The position numbers and the translations under genes were made by a program. Below, in pieces: positions 1 through 7,895 of a stretch of DNA of 32,234 bases. The stretch's first letter is position 1. Each line of letters opens with the position of its first letter. Source of the DNA: a bacterium (GTDB lineage Bacteria; Actinomycetota; Acidimicrobiia; Spongiisociales; JAENVV01); NCBI GenBank assembly GCA_024641305.1, contig JAHEDI010000036.1:1-32234 (forward strand), in the 5' to 3' direction. A model generated the notes under the pieces. That model was not told the DNA's origin. It was given only the letters and a program-made list of their open reading frames with translations, and made no database searches.

Positions 1-2
1 GC

Positions 3-227
3 ATGGATTCCGAGTATCCCCCGATTCTCGACGCAGCCCAGGTAGCCGAACTGCTGTCGATGAACGTCCAGATGGTCCGCAAATATGCGCGCGAAGGGCG
101 GATTCCTGCCTACCGACTGCCCGGCGGCCGGGCCTTCAAGTTCTTCCGGGATGAAATATTCAACTTCGTCAAACAACATCCGGTTGATGTTGAGGAACTG
201 AGTGACGAGGACCTGCTCGCCGAGTAA
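3..227 (+). CDS. MerR/excisionase-type helix-turn-helix DNA-binding protein
   Basis: A 74-residue protein made almost wholly of one winged-helix DNA-binding domain of the excisionase/MerR type. Residues 8-27 (ILDAAQVAELLSMNVQMVRK) read as the 'pathway entry' helix-turn-helix. Residues 28-55 (REGRIPAYRLPGG, then FKFFRDEI) match the usual wing that ends in a hydrophobic R-x-x-E/D-I helix. The acidic tail (EELSDEDLLAE) is short and has no effector domain, as in BldC-like or phage Xis-like proteins. The ATG lies 2 nt from the window edge, so an upstream start cannot be excluded. It converges on the minus-strand gene ending at 232, with only 4 nt between stops. It could regulate the nearby tad operon or an upstream gene; that is inference from position only. 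Confidence 0.8.
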   Translation: MDSEYPPILDAAQVAELLSMNVQMVRKYAREGRIPAYRLPGGRAFKFFRDEIFNFVKQHPVDVEELSDEDLLAE

Positions 228-231
228 TTCG

Positions 232-774
232 CTAAAGGGCTTGCACGACGAGGGCAATGGTTGGGAGGGGGATGTACCAGTCGATGTCGCCGGGACCGGT
301 CATGACAATGTGGTCGACGCCGACCACATTGATATGGCCGAGGATTACGTCGGCTGTCGATGGAACGATGAGTCCGATGGATTCGCCCGTCAGTTCCAGT
401 TCTGACAGCCGGGCCTTGAAGCTTCCTGATCCGCCGGTGCTGCTTGACCCACCCGATCGCGCCGACTGCTCCCGCCGAACCACGACCGGGCCCGCCAGAT
501 TGGCCGAGACGATGGCAGTCCCGGCGTTCATCACCGCAAGGTCTCCTCGACAGTGGCTGAGCAATCCTGTCACGGTCAGTGGGGGAGTGATGAATGATAC
601 GAGGTCGCCGCGGTGTAAAAGCTCGACAACTGCATCGCTGAGCGTTCTGCGTCGAAGGGTCAATTTGAGCGCGTCTGCCTCGATATCTTCAGCTTCCCAG
701 CGGATTTCTCGGCCAACGGATAGGCGGAGCTCGGCGGCCAACTCATCTAAATCTACGTTGGGTCTGTCTGGCAT
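232..774 (-). CDS. Hypothetical protein of unknown family, divergent from the tad operon
   Basis: I do not recognise this family. The minus frame stays open from 870, and its protein has normal composition: an acidic N-terminal helix (DLDELAAELRLSVG), alternating hydrophobic beta-like stretches and a Gly/Ser linker (SGGSSSTGGSGS) about two-thirds along. It has no signal peptide or clear membrane segment. The overlapping plus-strand frame (257-844) is rich in Ser/Pro/Arg and reads as a shadow. Start choice: ATG at 774 has a GGGGAA ribosome site 8-13 nt upstream and lies downstream of an AT-rich box at 819-830. ATG at 831 gives 199 residues but has no ribosome site and would need a promoter inside cpaB. 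A role linked to Tad pili is possible from the divergent arrangement but unproven. Confidence 0.6.
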   Translation of the reverse strand: MPDRPNVDLDELAAELRLSVGREIRWEAEDIEADALKLTLRRRTLSDAVVELLHRGDLVSFITPPLTVTGLLSHCRGDLAVMNAGTAIVSANLAGPVVVRREQSARSGGSSSTGGSGSFKARLSELELTGESIGLIVPSTADVILGHINVVGVDHIVMTGPGDIDWYIPLPTIALVVQAL

Positions 775-818
775 CTCGGCTTCCCCAAATCTCACTAGCG
801 GTGGCCGTCCTGTGAGCG

Positions 819-825
819 TAATATA
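819..825. promoter_or_regulatory. Overlapping divergent -10 elements for the tad operon and the minus-strand gene
   Basis: In a GC-rich setting the sequence GTAATATATCG stands out. Read on plus it gives TAATAT (819-824), with a start expected near 831. That is just before the GAAGGGGAG ribosome site (833-841) of the ATG at 847. Read on minus it gives TATATT (825-820), with a start near 813, upstream of the ATG at 774. Neither side has a good -35 TTGACA at 17 nt. The two promoters would share the same bases and so compete. Confidence 0.4.
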
Positions 826-846
826 TCGCATCGAAGGGGAGTAGAG

Positions 847-1581
847 ATGTCCGCGCTGGGAGACGCCCATACGATTCCGATCGCCACGACCAAGCGCGGG
901 ATGATGAGCAGGCTAAGTACGGGACACGTCATTATGGTCCTCGCCGGTTTGCTGGCGGCACTGCTCAACTTCACGCTCCTCCAGCAACGCGATGAGGTTT
1001 TTCAGGTGGTCGTGACAAATCGACCGCTCCTCCCGGGCCAGACCGTTGTACTCGACGACTTCACCCATGGCGAAATTCGCGCCAGTCAAGAATTGCTCGA
1101 TACGTTCGTCATGGTCGATGCCGTTGCGAGTCTGGAAGGGCAAGTGGCGGTCCGTCCCATTGCCGTAGGGAATGTCGTCTCCGCCGCCGATTTCAGCCCG
1201 GCCGCAGCGCCTCTTGAGCAGCGAGCGATGAGCGTGCCCGTTGATGCCGCCAAGGCTGTCAATGGGTCACTGACGACTAATGACATCGTTGACATCATCC
1301 TGGTCGATGACGGTCGGGCTTCGTACGTGGCGCTTGCCATTGAGGTTCTGGCCGTGCCGGCTCCCCAAGAGGGCTTTGCCAGTGCCGCCAAATACGCAGT
1401 GACCATCAGCGTCGATGACGAGACGGCCCTGCGGGTTGCCTCGGCCATTGGTATCGGTGAATTACATCTGGTTCGCTCCACCGGTTCGCAGATGGCTGAT
1501 GTGGAGTTCTTCGATCCGACCCTTCCAGAAACGGGGGATGCCAGCACCGAAGTAAAGACTTCTTCAGCGGGGGAGGGATAG
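847..1581 (+). CDS. cpaB: CpaB/RcpC-like Flp pilus assembly protein (SAF domain)
   Basis: First gene of the tad operon, 244 residues. An N-terminal cytoplasmic stretch (1-27) precedes one membrane segment (about 28-46, VIMVLAGLLAALLNF). A SAF-type domain follows: VVTNRPLLPGQTVVLDDF, then AVRPIAVGNVVSAADF, the typical CpaB beta-clip repeat. A C-terminal domain includes SVPVDAAKAVNGSLTTNDIV, DIILVDDG and AVTISVDDETALRVASAIGIGELHLVRS, as in the RcpC/CpaB family. CpaB proteins sit in the periplasm or outer layer and help assemble the Flp pilus; in a Gram-positive-type envelope the partner secretin may be absent. The ATG at 847 has a good ribosome site (GAAGGGGAG, 833-841). The stop is 2 nt before the next start, so translation is probably coupled. 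Confidence 0.88.
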   Translation: MSALGDAHTIPIATTKRGMMSRLSTGHVIMVLAGLLAALLNFTLLQQRDEVFQVVVTNRPLLPGQTVVLDDFTHGEIRASQELLDTFVMVDAVASLEGQVAVRPIAVGNVVSAADFSPAAAPLEQRAMSVPVDAAKAVNGSLTTNDIVDIILVDDGRASYVALAIEVLAVPAPQEGFASAAKYAVTISVDDETALRVASAIGIGELHLVRSTGSQMADVEFFDPTLPETGDASTEVKTSSAGEG

Positions 1582-1583
1582 CG

Positions 1584-2762
1584 GTGGAGACGGAGCTTGG
1601 GATCGTCGTTTCTGCCCGGGACTGGTCAGAGAGACTGCACCGGTTCACCGTGGATCATGGCGGAGCCCGCGTTCGAGCCAGGGTTTTACGGCCGGAAGAT
1701 GCCATAGCCGAGGACTATGACGTCCTTGTCATCGACGATGTCACTTCCTTTCTCAGTCGCAGGCTCGTCCAGCAGGTCCAGTCGCAAGGCCGAAGCGTCG
1801 TGGGGGTGTGGGACGCCGCTAGCAATCCGGCCGGTCGAGCCTTTCTCGAGGGGTTGGGTGTCGACGACACCATTGATGCAGGTGCAACAACCGAAGAATT
1901 CATCCGAACCGTGTCGGCTTTCGGCACGATGCAGCGAGCCCCCAGAGTCCTGGAAGCTGGTGACTCAAGCTTGGCCGGCATCGACACAGGCGGCGGGCAA
2001 CTACTGATAGTCGCGGCGAGTTCGGGTGGGGTTGGAGCCACGGAGGTATCGGTCGGCCTGGCCAGTGTTCTCACTGACATCAAAAATCGGACGCTGCTGA
2101 TTGACGCCGACGACGTCATGCCTTCTATTGCACAGAGGTTGGGCCTGCCGCTTCATCCAAACCTGCGGACCTCGGTCGATGCCCTGCTCCACCAGCCTGA
2201 TCGGCTTCAGAAAACATTTCACAGTCTTCGCCGCTGTCCGACCGATGTGGCGACCGGACTCTCGAATACTCTTGACTGGATCGAGCTCAGAGCGGGCGAC
2301 GTGGTCGGTCTCGCAACAGAGGAAGCCAGACGGCGTTCCTTCGTGGTTGCAAATATCTCGAGCCGAATTGAGGATCTCGCGTATCAAGGCGGCGCTCCCC
2401 GCTACGGTCTTGCCAGGGCCATGATCGCCGCAGCCGACCAGCTCGTGTTGGTATCTGCCCCATCTCCGATTGGCGTAGCTCGGACCCTCGAATGGGTTGC
2501 TCAGGTGCGGGCGTTGACGCCACATCGTCCGATTCACCTCGTCTTCAACAAAGCGCCAAAGTCCGCATTCAAACTGGGAGAACTCGTCCATGAGGTCACC
2601 CGCACGTATACCCCGTTCTCCCTAACCGTCATTCCGGATGATCGACGGGTGCCTGAAGCCGCCTGGGACGGCGAAGTGATCAAATCTGGTGCTTTCGTGA
2701 AGGGGATTGAGGAAGTTGCCGCCTCGCTGGCGCCTCGCTCGGCCGCCAGGGCCGCCTCGTGA
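1584..2762 (+). CDS. TadZ/CpaE-like P-loop ATPase homologue with degenerate Walker A
   Basis: 392 residues with a GTG start 2 nt after cpaB. An N-terminal atypical receiver-like domain (about 1-125, with VLVIDDVTSFLSRRLVQQ) is followed by a MinD/ParA-type domain (about 138-385), the CpaE/TadZ architecture. Members localise the Tad machinery, often at a pole, and recruit TadA. The P-loop region (146-154) reads SSGGVGATE, whereas MinD-type ATPases have KGGxGKT. Both the signature and the core lysine are missing, although the downstream LLIDADD (Walker A' region, 171-177) is kept. This suggests loss or change of ATP hydrolysis, as known for some TadZ proteins. The stop overlaps the tadA GTG by 4 nt. 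Confidence 0.85.
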   Translation: METELGIVVSARDWSERLHRFTVDHGGARVRARVLRPEDAIAEDYDVLVIDDVTSFLSRRLVQQVQSQGRSVVGVWDAASNPAGRAFLEGLGVDDTIDAGATTEEFIRTVSAFGTMQRAPRVLEAGDSSLAGIDTGGGQLLIVAASSGGVGATEVSVGLASVLTDIKNRTLLIDADDVMPSIAQRLGLPLHPNLRTSVDALLHQPDRLQKTFHSLRRCPTDVATGLSNTLDWIELRAGDVVGLATEEARRRSFVVANISSRIEDLAYQGGAPRYGLARAMIAAADQLVLVSAPSPIGVARTLEWVAQVRALTPHRPIHLVFNKAPKSAFKLGELVHEVTRTYTPFSLTVIPDDRRVPEAAWDGEVIKSGAFVKGIEEVAASLAPRSAARAAS

Positions 2763-4033
2763 ATGCCTACGACGAGATTCGGCAAGCGGCAGTGCGACTC
2801 ATTGAGGAGCGCAAGCTCGACCCAGGCAAGGCGAAGGATGAGACCCGGGCGTTGGCCGTCGAGGTGGTTGAGGACTACCAGCGGAGAGCCCATTTAGGGA
2901 CTCTTCGGGCATTGCGGGATCCGACTGAGATGGTCAACAGGGTTCTCAGATCCATTCTTGAGTTCGGGCCACTTACCGACTTGTTCAATCGTCCCGACAT
3001 CGAAGAGATCTTCATTGAAGGGTCACGAGTCAGTTTCATCGACGGGACGGGGACGCTTCAGGCTCTGAGCGTTCCCACTACCGAGCAGGAAAACCGCCAG
3101 GTCGTCACCCGGCTTCTTGCCGAAACCGACCGTCATCTCGACACGGCGAATCCGATTGTCCAAGCTCGGATTCTTGATGGCACGGCTCGACTCACTGCGG
3201 TGATCAGCCCAGTCGCGGATCAGATGTCAGCGACTGTCCGGCGCTATGCCCTTCGGAAGGAGACTCTGTCGTCGATGGTCGAGCTCGGATCACTAACCCC
3301 GCCCGCGGCGGGATTCTTGTGGGCGGCGATGCAGACCAACATGAGCGTCCTCATCTCGGGCCCGCCCGGGGCCGGCAAAACCTCGATGCTGGCCGCCTTG
3401 ATGACAGCCGCCCCATCAACCCACTGTCTGCGTTGTTGCGAGGAAGTTCGAGAGCTCCACGTCCCCATCACGCACGGCTCGTATTACGAGTCGCGACCCG
3501 CCGCTCTTGACGGATCAGGCGAAATCAGCCTGCGAGATTTGGTCAAGGTGGTTCTGGCAATGAGGCCTGACCGGATTGTGGTTGGCGAGGTGCGTGGGGC
3601 TGAGGCATTCGAGTTGACGAGGGCAGTCAACGCCGGATGTGGGTTTGCCTGCACGGTCCACGCCAACTCGGCGCGCGACGCACTCAACGCCATTGTGAAT
3701 GCGGCGCTTATGGCCGGCGAGAATGTCAGCGAACCGATCGTCAGGAAGGTGTTCGCCGCCTCGATTGACTACGTCATCCATCTGGGCAGAGACGCGCTGC
3801 CTGCCAACGACGGGTCCGGCCTCCGGCGTCAGGTCATGGAGATACTGGCGGTCGTACCCACCATGAACACCGACTTTTCAACCGAAAAACTGTTCGACCG
3901 GGAGCGACTCGGCAAGCCGCTCGAATGGACCGGATTGTTACCGCCACCTCAAGCCGTCGGAATCATCGAGCAGTCACTACCGGAAGACATGACCTTGCGA
4001 GCCATTCTGGAGGGCAGGGTTTCACCCCTATGA
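2759..4033 (+). CDS. tadA: TadA/CpaF secretion ATPase of the Tad pilus
   Basis: 424 residues, the PilT/VirB11-superfamily ATPase that powers Flp pilus assembly at the inner face of the membrane. Visible motifs: GPLTDLFNRPDIEEIFIEG near 70-88 (the N-terminal CpaF signature), Walker A GPPGAGKTSM (201-210), the acidic box around CCEEVREL (226-233), Walker B region DRIVVGEVRGAEAFE (271-285) and the His box TVHANSARDALN (299-310). The length is usual for the family. The start is GTG, overlapping the tadZ stop as GTGA; the nearby ATG is out of frame. The end overlaps tadB as ATGA. It should work with TadB and TadC in the membrane and TadZ for placement. Confidence 0.96.
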   Translation: MNAYDEIRQAAVRLIEERKLDPGKAKDETRALAVEVVEDYQRRAHLGTLRALRDPTEMVNRVLRSILEFGPLTDLFNRPDIEEIFIEGSRVSFIDGTGTLQALSVPTTEQENRQVVTRLLAETDRHLDTANPIVQARILDGTARLTAVISPVADQMSATVRRYALRKETLSSMVELGSLTPPAAGFLWAAMQTNMSVLISGPPGAGKTSMLAALMTAAPSTHCLRCCEEVRELHVPITHGSYYESRPAALDGSGEISLRDLVKVVLAMRPDRIVVGEVRGAEAFELTRAVNAGCGFACTVHANSARDALNAIVNAALMAGENVSEPIVRKVFAASIDYVIHLGRDALPANDGSGLRRQVMEILAVVPTMNTDFSTEKLFDRERLGKPLEWTGLLPPPQAVGIIEQSLPEDMTLRAILEGRVSPL

Positions 4034-4923
4034 GGCTCCTCGCGTCCTTGATGACTGGGGTGGTCTTCTTGTTCGGAGTCGGCTTGCTAACTGGCACCGC
4101 GCCCCGGCCAAAACTACTTCGAAAACGTCAACCTTCTCTGACGGATCGACAGCTCTGGTTGACGCAGGCGGGGGTTGATTTGACGCCGCATCAATTCTGG
4201 GCAGCTTCGGTAGCTGTCGGGCTACTGGCCTTCTTGCTCTTTCTGCTGCTGACGGGCATACCGATCATCGCGGCGATCCCCGCAATCGGGGTCGGGATGC
4301 TTCCGCGAGCGTATTTTGCGCGACAGCGGAGCAGTCGATTGTCGGAGGTTTTGGAGGCTTGGCCGGATGGCCTGCGAGACATAACCGCCTCGATATCCTC
4401 TGGAATGTCGCTGCCGAGAGCTATGGAGACTCTCGCCTTGAAGGGTCCGGATCCGTTGCGCCGAGCCTTCGACCGGTACGACCTCCTTGCCAGGACCATT
4501 GGGGTGGTTCCCGCTCTTGAAACTGTGAAAGAGGAACTCGGCGACCCGACTTCTGACCGGGTTATCGAGGTGCTGATCCTGGCTCACGAACGGGGAGGGA
4601 ACATCGTGACCGAGATCCTTACGGATCTGGCCGAAGCGACCACCCGGGACCTGTGGACGCTCGAAGACATTCGCACGGCGGCGATTGAACAGAAGATCAA
4701 CTCACGTGTGGTGTTCGTGCTCCCATGGTTTGTGCTCGTTGCGTTGACGGCCATGACGCCCGCCTACCGGCAGTTTTATGCTTCGGCGGCCGGGTTCTTC
4801 GTCGTGATGGTCGGCGCCGGGCTGAGCGGTTTTGGGATCTTGCTGGTGAGCCTGTTGTCCAAAGAACCGCAGGAAGAACGGGTCCTCGGTGGGTCGGCGC
4901 GAATTTTTGAGGAAGCCCGATGA
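4030..4923 (+). CDS. tadB: TadB-like inner-membrane platform protein (T2SS-F domain)
   Basis: 297 residues from the ATG that overlaps the tadA stop (ATGA). The frame is open from 3925, but the upstream part lies inside tadA and looks non-coding. Membrane segments at about 1-21, 58-76 and 77-93 and a C-terminal pair (about 235-285) flank a cytoplasmic type II secretion F domain (about 105-230, with EVLEAWPDGLRDITASISSG and RVIEVLILAHERGGNI). This is the usual TadB layout; it pairs with TadC to form the platform that TadA drives. It overlaps tadC by 4 nt. Confidence 0.93.
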   Translation: MRLLASLMTGVVFLFGVGLLTGTAPRPKLLRKRQPSLTDRQLWLTQAGVDLTPHQFWAASVAVGLLAFLLFLLLTGIPIIAAIPAIGVGMLPRAYFARQRSSRLSEVLEAWPDGLRDITASISSGMSLPRAMETLALKGPDPLRRAFDRYDLLARTIGVVPALETVKEELGDPTSDRVIEVLILAHERGGNIVTEILTDLAEATTRDLWTLEDIRTAAIEQKINSRVVFVLPWFVLVALTAMTPAYRQFYASAAGFFVVMVGAGLSGFGILLVSLLSKEPQEERVLGGSARIFEEAR

Positions 4924-5888
4924 TTGTCGATCTGGTTGGTCGCTCGCTCCTCGCGGCCTTGCTCAGTGGGCTAGCAGTCGCGGGAATTGCTTCTCTTGCG
5001 GTCCGTCCGACGCGAAGGCTTGCGCCGAGAGTGCGGCCGTATACGACGATCAGCCGGACCAGTCTCGGACGAGCTCCCGACGTCGTGGCAGAGGGAGCGG
5101 ATTTCCGAGGGATGGGTGCGAACCCGATCGCCAGGCTATTCGCTCCGATTCTGGGATCGTTGGCCAATCGGTTCGGTCAGATCCTCGACTCCGGGGGAGA
5201 GGAGGCCATGATCCTCAAGCTACGGCAGGCAGCCCTGTACGAAGGCGTCAGCGACGTTGAGCGACTCATGCAGTTCCGGGTTCGGCAGCTGGCGGCCGGT
5301 GCGATTGGTGCAGTGATTGCCGGACTCATCGGCAAAGTGGTTGGACTTGGCACGCTGGGTGTCTTGACCTTGCCGTTGGTCGGGTTGGTTGCCGGGATCG
5401 GGCGATATCGAGGGGCAGTTGATGGAGCAGTCGATGATCGACGAGAACGTATGCGGATCGAGATCTACACGATCAATCAGTTACTCGCCATGCACATCCG
5501 GGTGGGAGGTGGCGTTACGCAGGCCGTTCAAGAGTTGGTTGATCGAGGAGCGGGGGATGTGGTCGCCGAGCTTGCCGAGGCGGCGAGGCTTCACCGAAAC
5601 GGGATGGGCGCCAGCGAGGCATTCGAACGGGCGGCCCGGCTAACGCCGGAGCCGTATTGCGCGCGTACGTATTCACTCCTGGCGGCGGCTGAGGAGCGGG
5701 GGTCGGACCTTGGTGATGCGTTGTTGGCTCTTGCTGAGGATGTTCGAGAGGGCAGACGAGAGTCGATGAAGCAACGGGCAACCAAACAGCGAGCGGCCAT
5801 GCTCATCCCGACCATTGCCATTTTGGCGCCAGTGCTGTTGGTGTTCGTAGCCGCCCCGTTGCCGTCAATCATTTTTGGAACGTTCTGA
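4920..5888 (+). CDS. tadC: TadC-like inner-membrane platform protein (T2SS-F domain)
   Basis: 322 residues starting at the ATG overlapping the tadB stop. There is an N-terminal membrane segment (about 5-27), a central hydrophobic pair (about 125-165, LAAGAIGAVIAGLIG and LTLPLVGLVAGIG), a T2SS-F helical domain (about 180-285, with INQLLAMHIRVGGGVTQAVQ and SLLAAAEERGSDLGDALLAL) and a C-terminal membrane helix (about 293-318). It is the second half of the TadB/TadC platform. A 14-nt gap with an AGGAAAGGA ribosome site leads to the pilin gene, fitting strong pilin translation. Confidence 0.9.
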   Translation: MIVDLVGRSLLAALLSGLAVAGIASLAVRPTRRLAPRVRPYTTISRTSLGRAPDVVAEGADFRGMGANPIARLFAPILGSLANRFGQILDSGGEEAMILKLRQAALYEGVSDVERLMQFRVRQLAAGAIGAVIAGLIGKVVGLGTLGVLTLPLVGLVAGIGRYRGAVDGAVDDRRERMRIEIYTINQLLAMHIRVGGGVTQAVQELVDRGAGDVVAELAEAARLHRNGMGASEAFERAARLTPEPYCARTYSLLAAAEERGSDLGDALLALAEDVREGRRESMKQRATKQRAAMLIPTIAILAPVLLVFVAAPLPSIIFGTF

Positions 5889-5902
5889 GGAAAGGAAAGG
5901 AT

Positions 5903-6097
5903 ATGGAAAAGCTACGGGTCTGTTGGGAAAGGAAGATCGGTCCGATTCGGACTGACGAGCGGGGTCTGAACACGGCCGAACTGCTCGGCAACGCCGCGTT
6001 GGCGATCGTCGCTCTTATCGCGATTTGGGCCGGATTACAGGCGCTCGGCGTCGACGTCATCGAACGAATCCGATCGCTGCTGTTCGGCCAGCTATAA
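5903..6097 (+). CDS. flp: Flp-type pilin (major prepilin)
   Basis: 64 residues with the Flp/type IVb prepilin pattern: a basic, hydrophilic leader ending in DERG, a predicted cut before LNTAE (Glu at +5 of the mature chain), then a hydrophobic helix (LLGNAALAIVALIAIWAGLQALG). The mature pilin would be about 43 residues, within the small Flp range. The ribosome site AGGAAAGGA lies just upstream of the ATG. Its place straight after tadC, and the small size, make it the best candidate for the main pilus subunit. The processing enzyme (TadV/CpaA type) is not in the window. Confidence 0.85.
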   Translation: MEKLRVCWERKIGPIRTDERGLNTAELLGNAALAIVALIAIWAGLQALGVDVIERIRSLLFGQL

Positions 6098-6101
6098 GCC
6101 C

Positions 6102-6479
6102 GTGCGGGACGAACGTGGGATGTCGACTCCTGCGGTGATCCTGGCGGTCGGAATCGCCATGATCTTTTTCGTCGCGCTCGCCAATCTGGTTCTGTACCAG
6201 TATGCGGCCGGTGCCGTCCGAGCCGCGCTCGACCAGGGTGTGCGAGCTGAATCGTACGCTGGAGCTGCGCCGGGCATGTGTCAGAGGGGTATTGAAGAGA
6301 CACTCGACGCACTGCTGGGCGGGTCCTACGGCGATAGGGTTGTCGCCACATGCTTCATTGATCCGACCGGACCGACTGTCGTTGCCAACGCGACTGCTTT
6401 GTTTCCCTCGATTGCGTTGTGGGTGCCCGACTACACATTTGTCGCATCGGCACGTGCCGTGAAGGAGGTGGCACCGTGA
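6102..6479 (+). CDS. Small TadE-like pseudopilin with divergent processing site
   Basis: 125 residues from a GTG start 4 nt after the pilin stop. It begins RDERG then MSTPAVILAVGIAMIFFVAL, a prepilin-like leader and hydrophobic helix. The fifth residue after the expected cut is Ala rather than the Glu found in the pilin and in the next protein. The rest is a short extracytoplasmic domain with two Cys (about 63 and 86, MCQRG and ATCFID) that could form a disulfide. It is probably a minor pilin. GTG is in frame with no better start; the end overlaps the next start as GTGA. Confidence 0.8.
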   Translation: MRDERGMSTPAVILAVGIAMIFFVALANLVLYQYAAGAVRAALDQGVRAESYAGAAPGMCQRGIEETLDALLGGSYGDRVVATCFIDPTGPTVVANATALFPSIALWVPDYTFVASARAVKEVAP

Positions 6480-6934
6480 TCCGCGATGAACGAGGGGTAG
6501 CGGCCGTTGAACTGCCGCTCGCAATCGGGTTGCTGCTCATCCCGACGGCCTTTGTGGTTCTGATGCTTGCCCCGTGGGCGGCCAGGGCCAACATGGCTCG
6601 GTTGGCCGCAGCCGAGGCCGCCAGAATCATCGTGACCGATCCCACGATCGACCCCGACGATGAACAAATCCGGATCATCATCGATCAGATTGCCGTCAAT
6701 CACAGCATTCCGGCCGCTGATGTTTCCGCCGCCTTGTGCGTGACCACCTCGATGACGGCTGGCCAGAAGGCTGCAGCGAGATGTGACGCGCTGGTCAGAG
6801 GTATGGAGGTTCGCGTCGAAGTAACGGTCGCCATACCGGTCGTGGCATTGCCAGGAAGCGGTCGATCTTTCGGTGGGTTCTCCTGGACCGTCGCCCATAC
6901 GGAACTGGTCGATCGGTACCGGAGTTTCGAATGA
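6476..6934 (+). CDS. tadE: TadE-like minor pseudopilin
   Basis: 152 residues from the GTG that overlaps the previous stop, with a strong ribosome site (GAAGGAGG, 6461-6468). The frame is open from 6419, but that stretch lies inside the previous gene. The N-terminus IRDERG-VAAVELPLAIGLLLIP is a classic TadE start: DERG, a cut, then Glu at +5 and a hydrophobic helix. The following WAARANMARLAAAEAARIIV matches the TadE pattern of a small-residue helix after the membrane segment. Two Cys lie in the extracytoplasmic part. Its end overlaps the next ATG by 4 nt. Confidence 0.86.
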   Translation: MIRDERGVAAVELPLAIGLLLIPTAFVVLMLAPWAARANMARLAAAEAARIIVTDPTIDPDDEQIRIIIDQIAVNHSIPAADVSAALCVTTSMTAGQKAAARCDALVRGMEVRVEVTVAIPVVALPGSGRSFGGFSWTVAHTELVDRYRSFE

Positions 6935-7341
6935 ACCTACGAGCAGAAACCGGGCAGATCACTCTTTGGGTACTTGGGCTGGCGTTGGCGTTGCTTGGGT
7001 TGGGCGGCATAAGTGTGGATCTCTGGCGGGTGATGGGCGAACGATCCGAACTGGCCGTCATTGCCGACTCGGCAGCAGTGGCCGGAGCCAACGGTATCGA
7101 TGTTGATTGGTATCGCGCAACCGGCGAGGTGCGACTGGACGAATCGTTGGCTCAGGATCTTGCGTTGTCGATTCTCTCTCAGGAGGACGTCGTAGTGGTT
7201 GGCTTGACCGTTCAGAATGATCAGATTGTGGTGGAGATCCGGCGAGAAGTCCTGTTTTCGCTCTTGAACATTCTCACCGCCGGCCAGGACCCGAGTGTCA
7301 CCGTCGATGTGGTTGGTCGGGCGACTGCCGATCTGTCATGA
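6931..7341 (+). CDS. Short TadG-like Flp pilus assembly protein
   Basis: 136 residues. The N-terminus RAETGQITLWVLGLALALLG matches the TadG/TadE-like leader (E-[RT]-G-Q before a hydrophobic helix). It is followed by ISVDLWRVMGERSELAVIAD and SAAVAGANGID, the 'D..r....R..lq..aDaAAlAga' signature of the Tad/TadG N-terminal domain. TadG proteins usually carry a long C-terminal, often vWA-like, region; this one stops after about 85 extracytoplasmic residues, so it is a short form. Both ends overlap neighbours by 4 nt (ATGA), tying it to the operon. Confidence 0.82.
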   Translation: MNLRAETGQITLWVLGLALALLGLGGISVDLWRVMGERSELAVIADSAAVAGANGIDVDWYRATGEVRLDESLAQDLALSILSQEDVVVVGLTVQNDQIVVEIRREVLFSLLNILTAGQDPSVTVDVVGRATADLS

Positions 7342-7883
7342 CCGGGGAGGTGGCCACCTGGCGGATGGTGGTTGCGGTTTCCGTGGTGACTGGCCTGGCG
7401 GTCTCGCTCGGGGTGGTGGCCTGGGCCGGGGGACAGGACCCGCCATCGGGTGAAGCGCTCGGCAACGCGACCAGCGCTCCGTCTACAACGACTGTGTCAT
7501 CGAGTGCGCCCGGATCTACCACCACAGTTTTGTCTGCCGTATCAGTCGGCGAGGCGGCCCGGGTGGGAGTCCGAGAGGCACTTGCTGCATGGGGTCGCTT
7601 TGCCGGATCCGGTGATCGCGCCGAGGTAGAAGGTTTCTTCGATCCTCTGGGTCCCCAATGGTCAGTGTTCGAGGAGGAAGCCGGATCGGTCGGGGTGCCA
7701 TTCGCAGCGGAGGTCGAAGAGGAGTCCTTGAGTATCGATGGCCGATCGGCCACCTTGCTGGCGTCTATCACCTTCGTGGCCCGGGGAGGCGAAAGTTTTC
7801 TGGCCAAATGGGAGATCGAACTGCGACCTGATCCCGATGGACGCTGGTTGATTTGGTCGGTCCGGGATCTCGCCGACGGGTAA
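7338..7883 (+). CDS. Membrane-anchored NTF2-like protein at the end of the tad operon
   Basis: 181 residues. An N-terminal membrane anchor or signal (about 10-30, MVVAVSVVTGLAVSLGVVAWA) is followed by a Ser/Thr/Pro-rich linker (about 33-65) and a compact C-terminal domain (about 68-180). The domain order (helix REALAAWGRFAGSGD, then FFDPLGPQW, beta strands and a closing DGRWLIWSVRDL) resembles the NTF2/SnoaL-like fold; that is a fold guess, not a named family. It overlaps the TadG-like stop as ATGA, and a hairpin follows its stop, so it looks like the last gene of the operon. I know of no standard Tad component with this layout. A long antisense frame here (7298-8239) looks like a shadow. Confidence 0.75.
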   Translation: MTGEVATWRMVVAVSVVTGLAVSLGVVAWAGGQDPPSGEALGNATSAPSTTTVSSSAPGSTTTVLSAVSVGEAARVGVREALAAWGRFAGSGDRAEVEGFFDPLGPQWSVFEEEAGSVGVPFAAEVEEESLSIDGRSATLLASITFVARGGESFLAKWEIELRPDPDGRWLIWSVRDLADG

Positions 7884-7895
7884 TCGTCGCCTATC

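Noticed and set aside
257-844. 195-codon plus-strand frame opposite the 232-774 gene
   Set aside because: Ser/Pro/Arg-rich composition with no ribosome site; the minus frame looks more protein-like.
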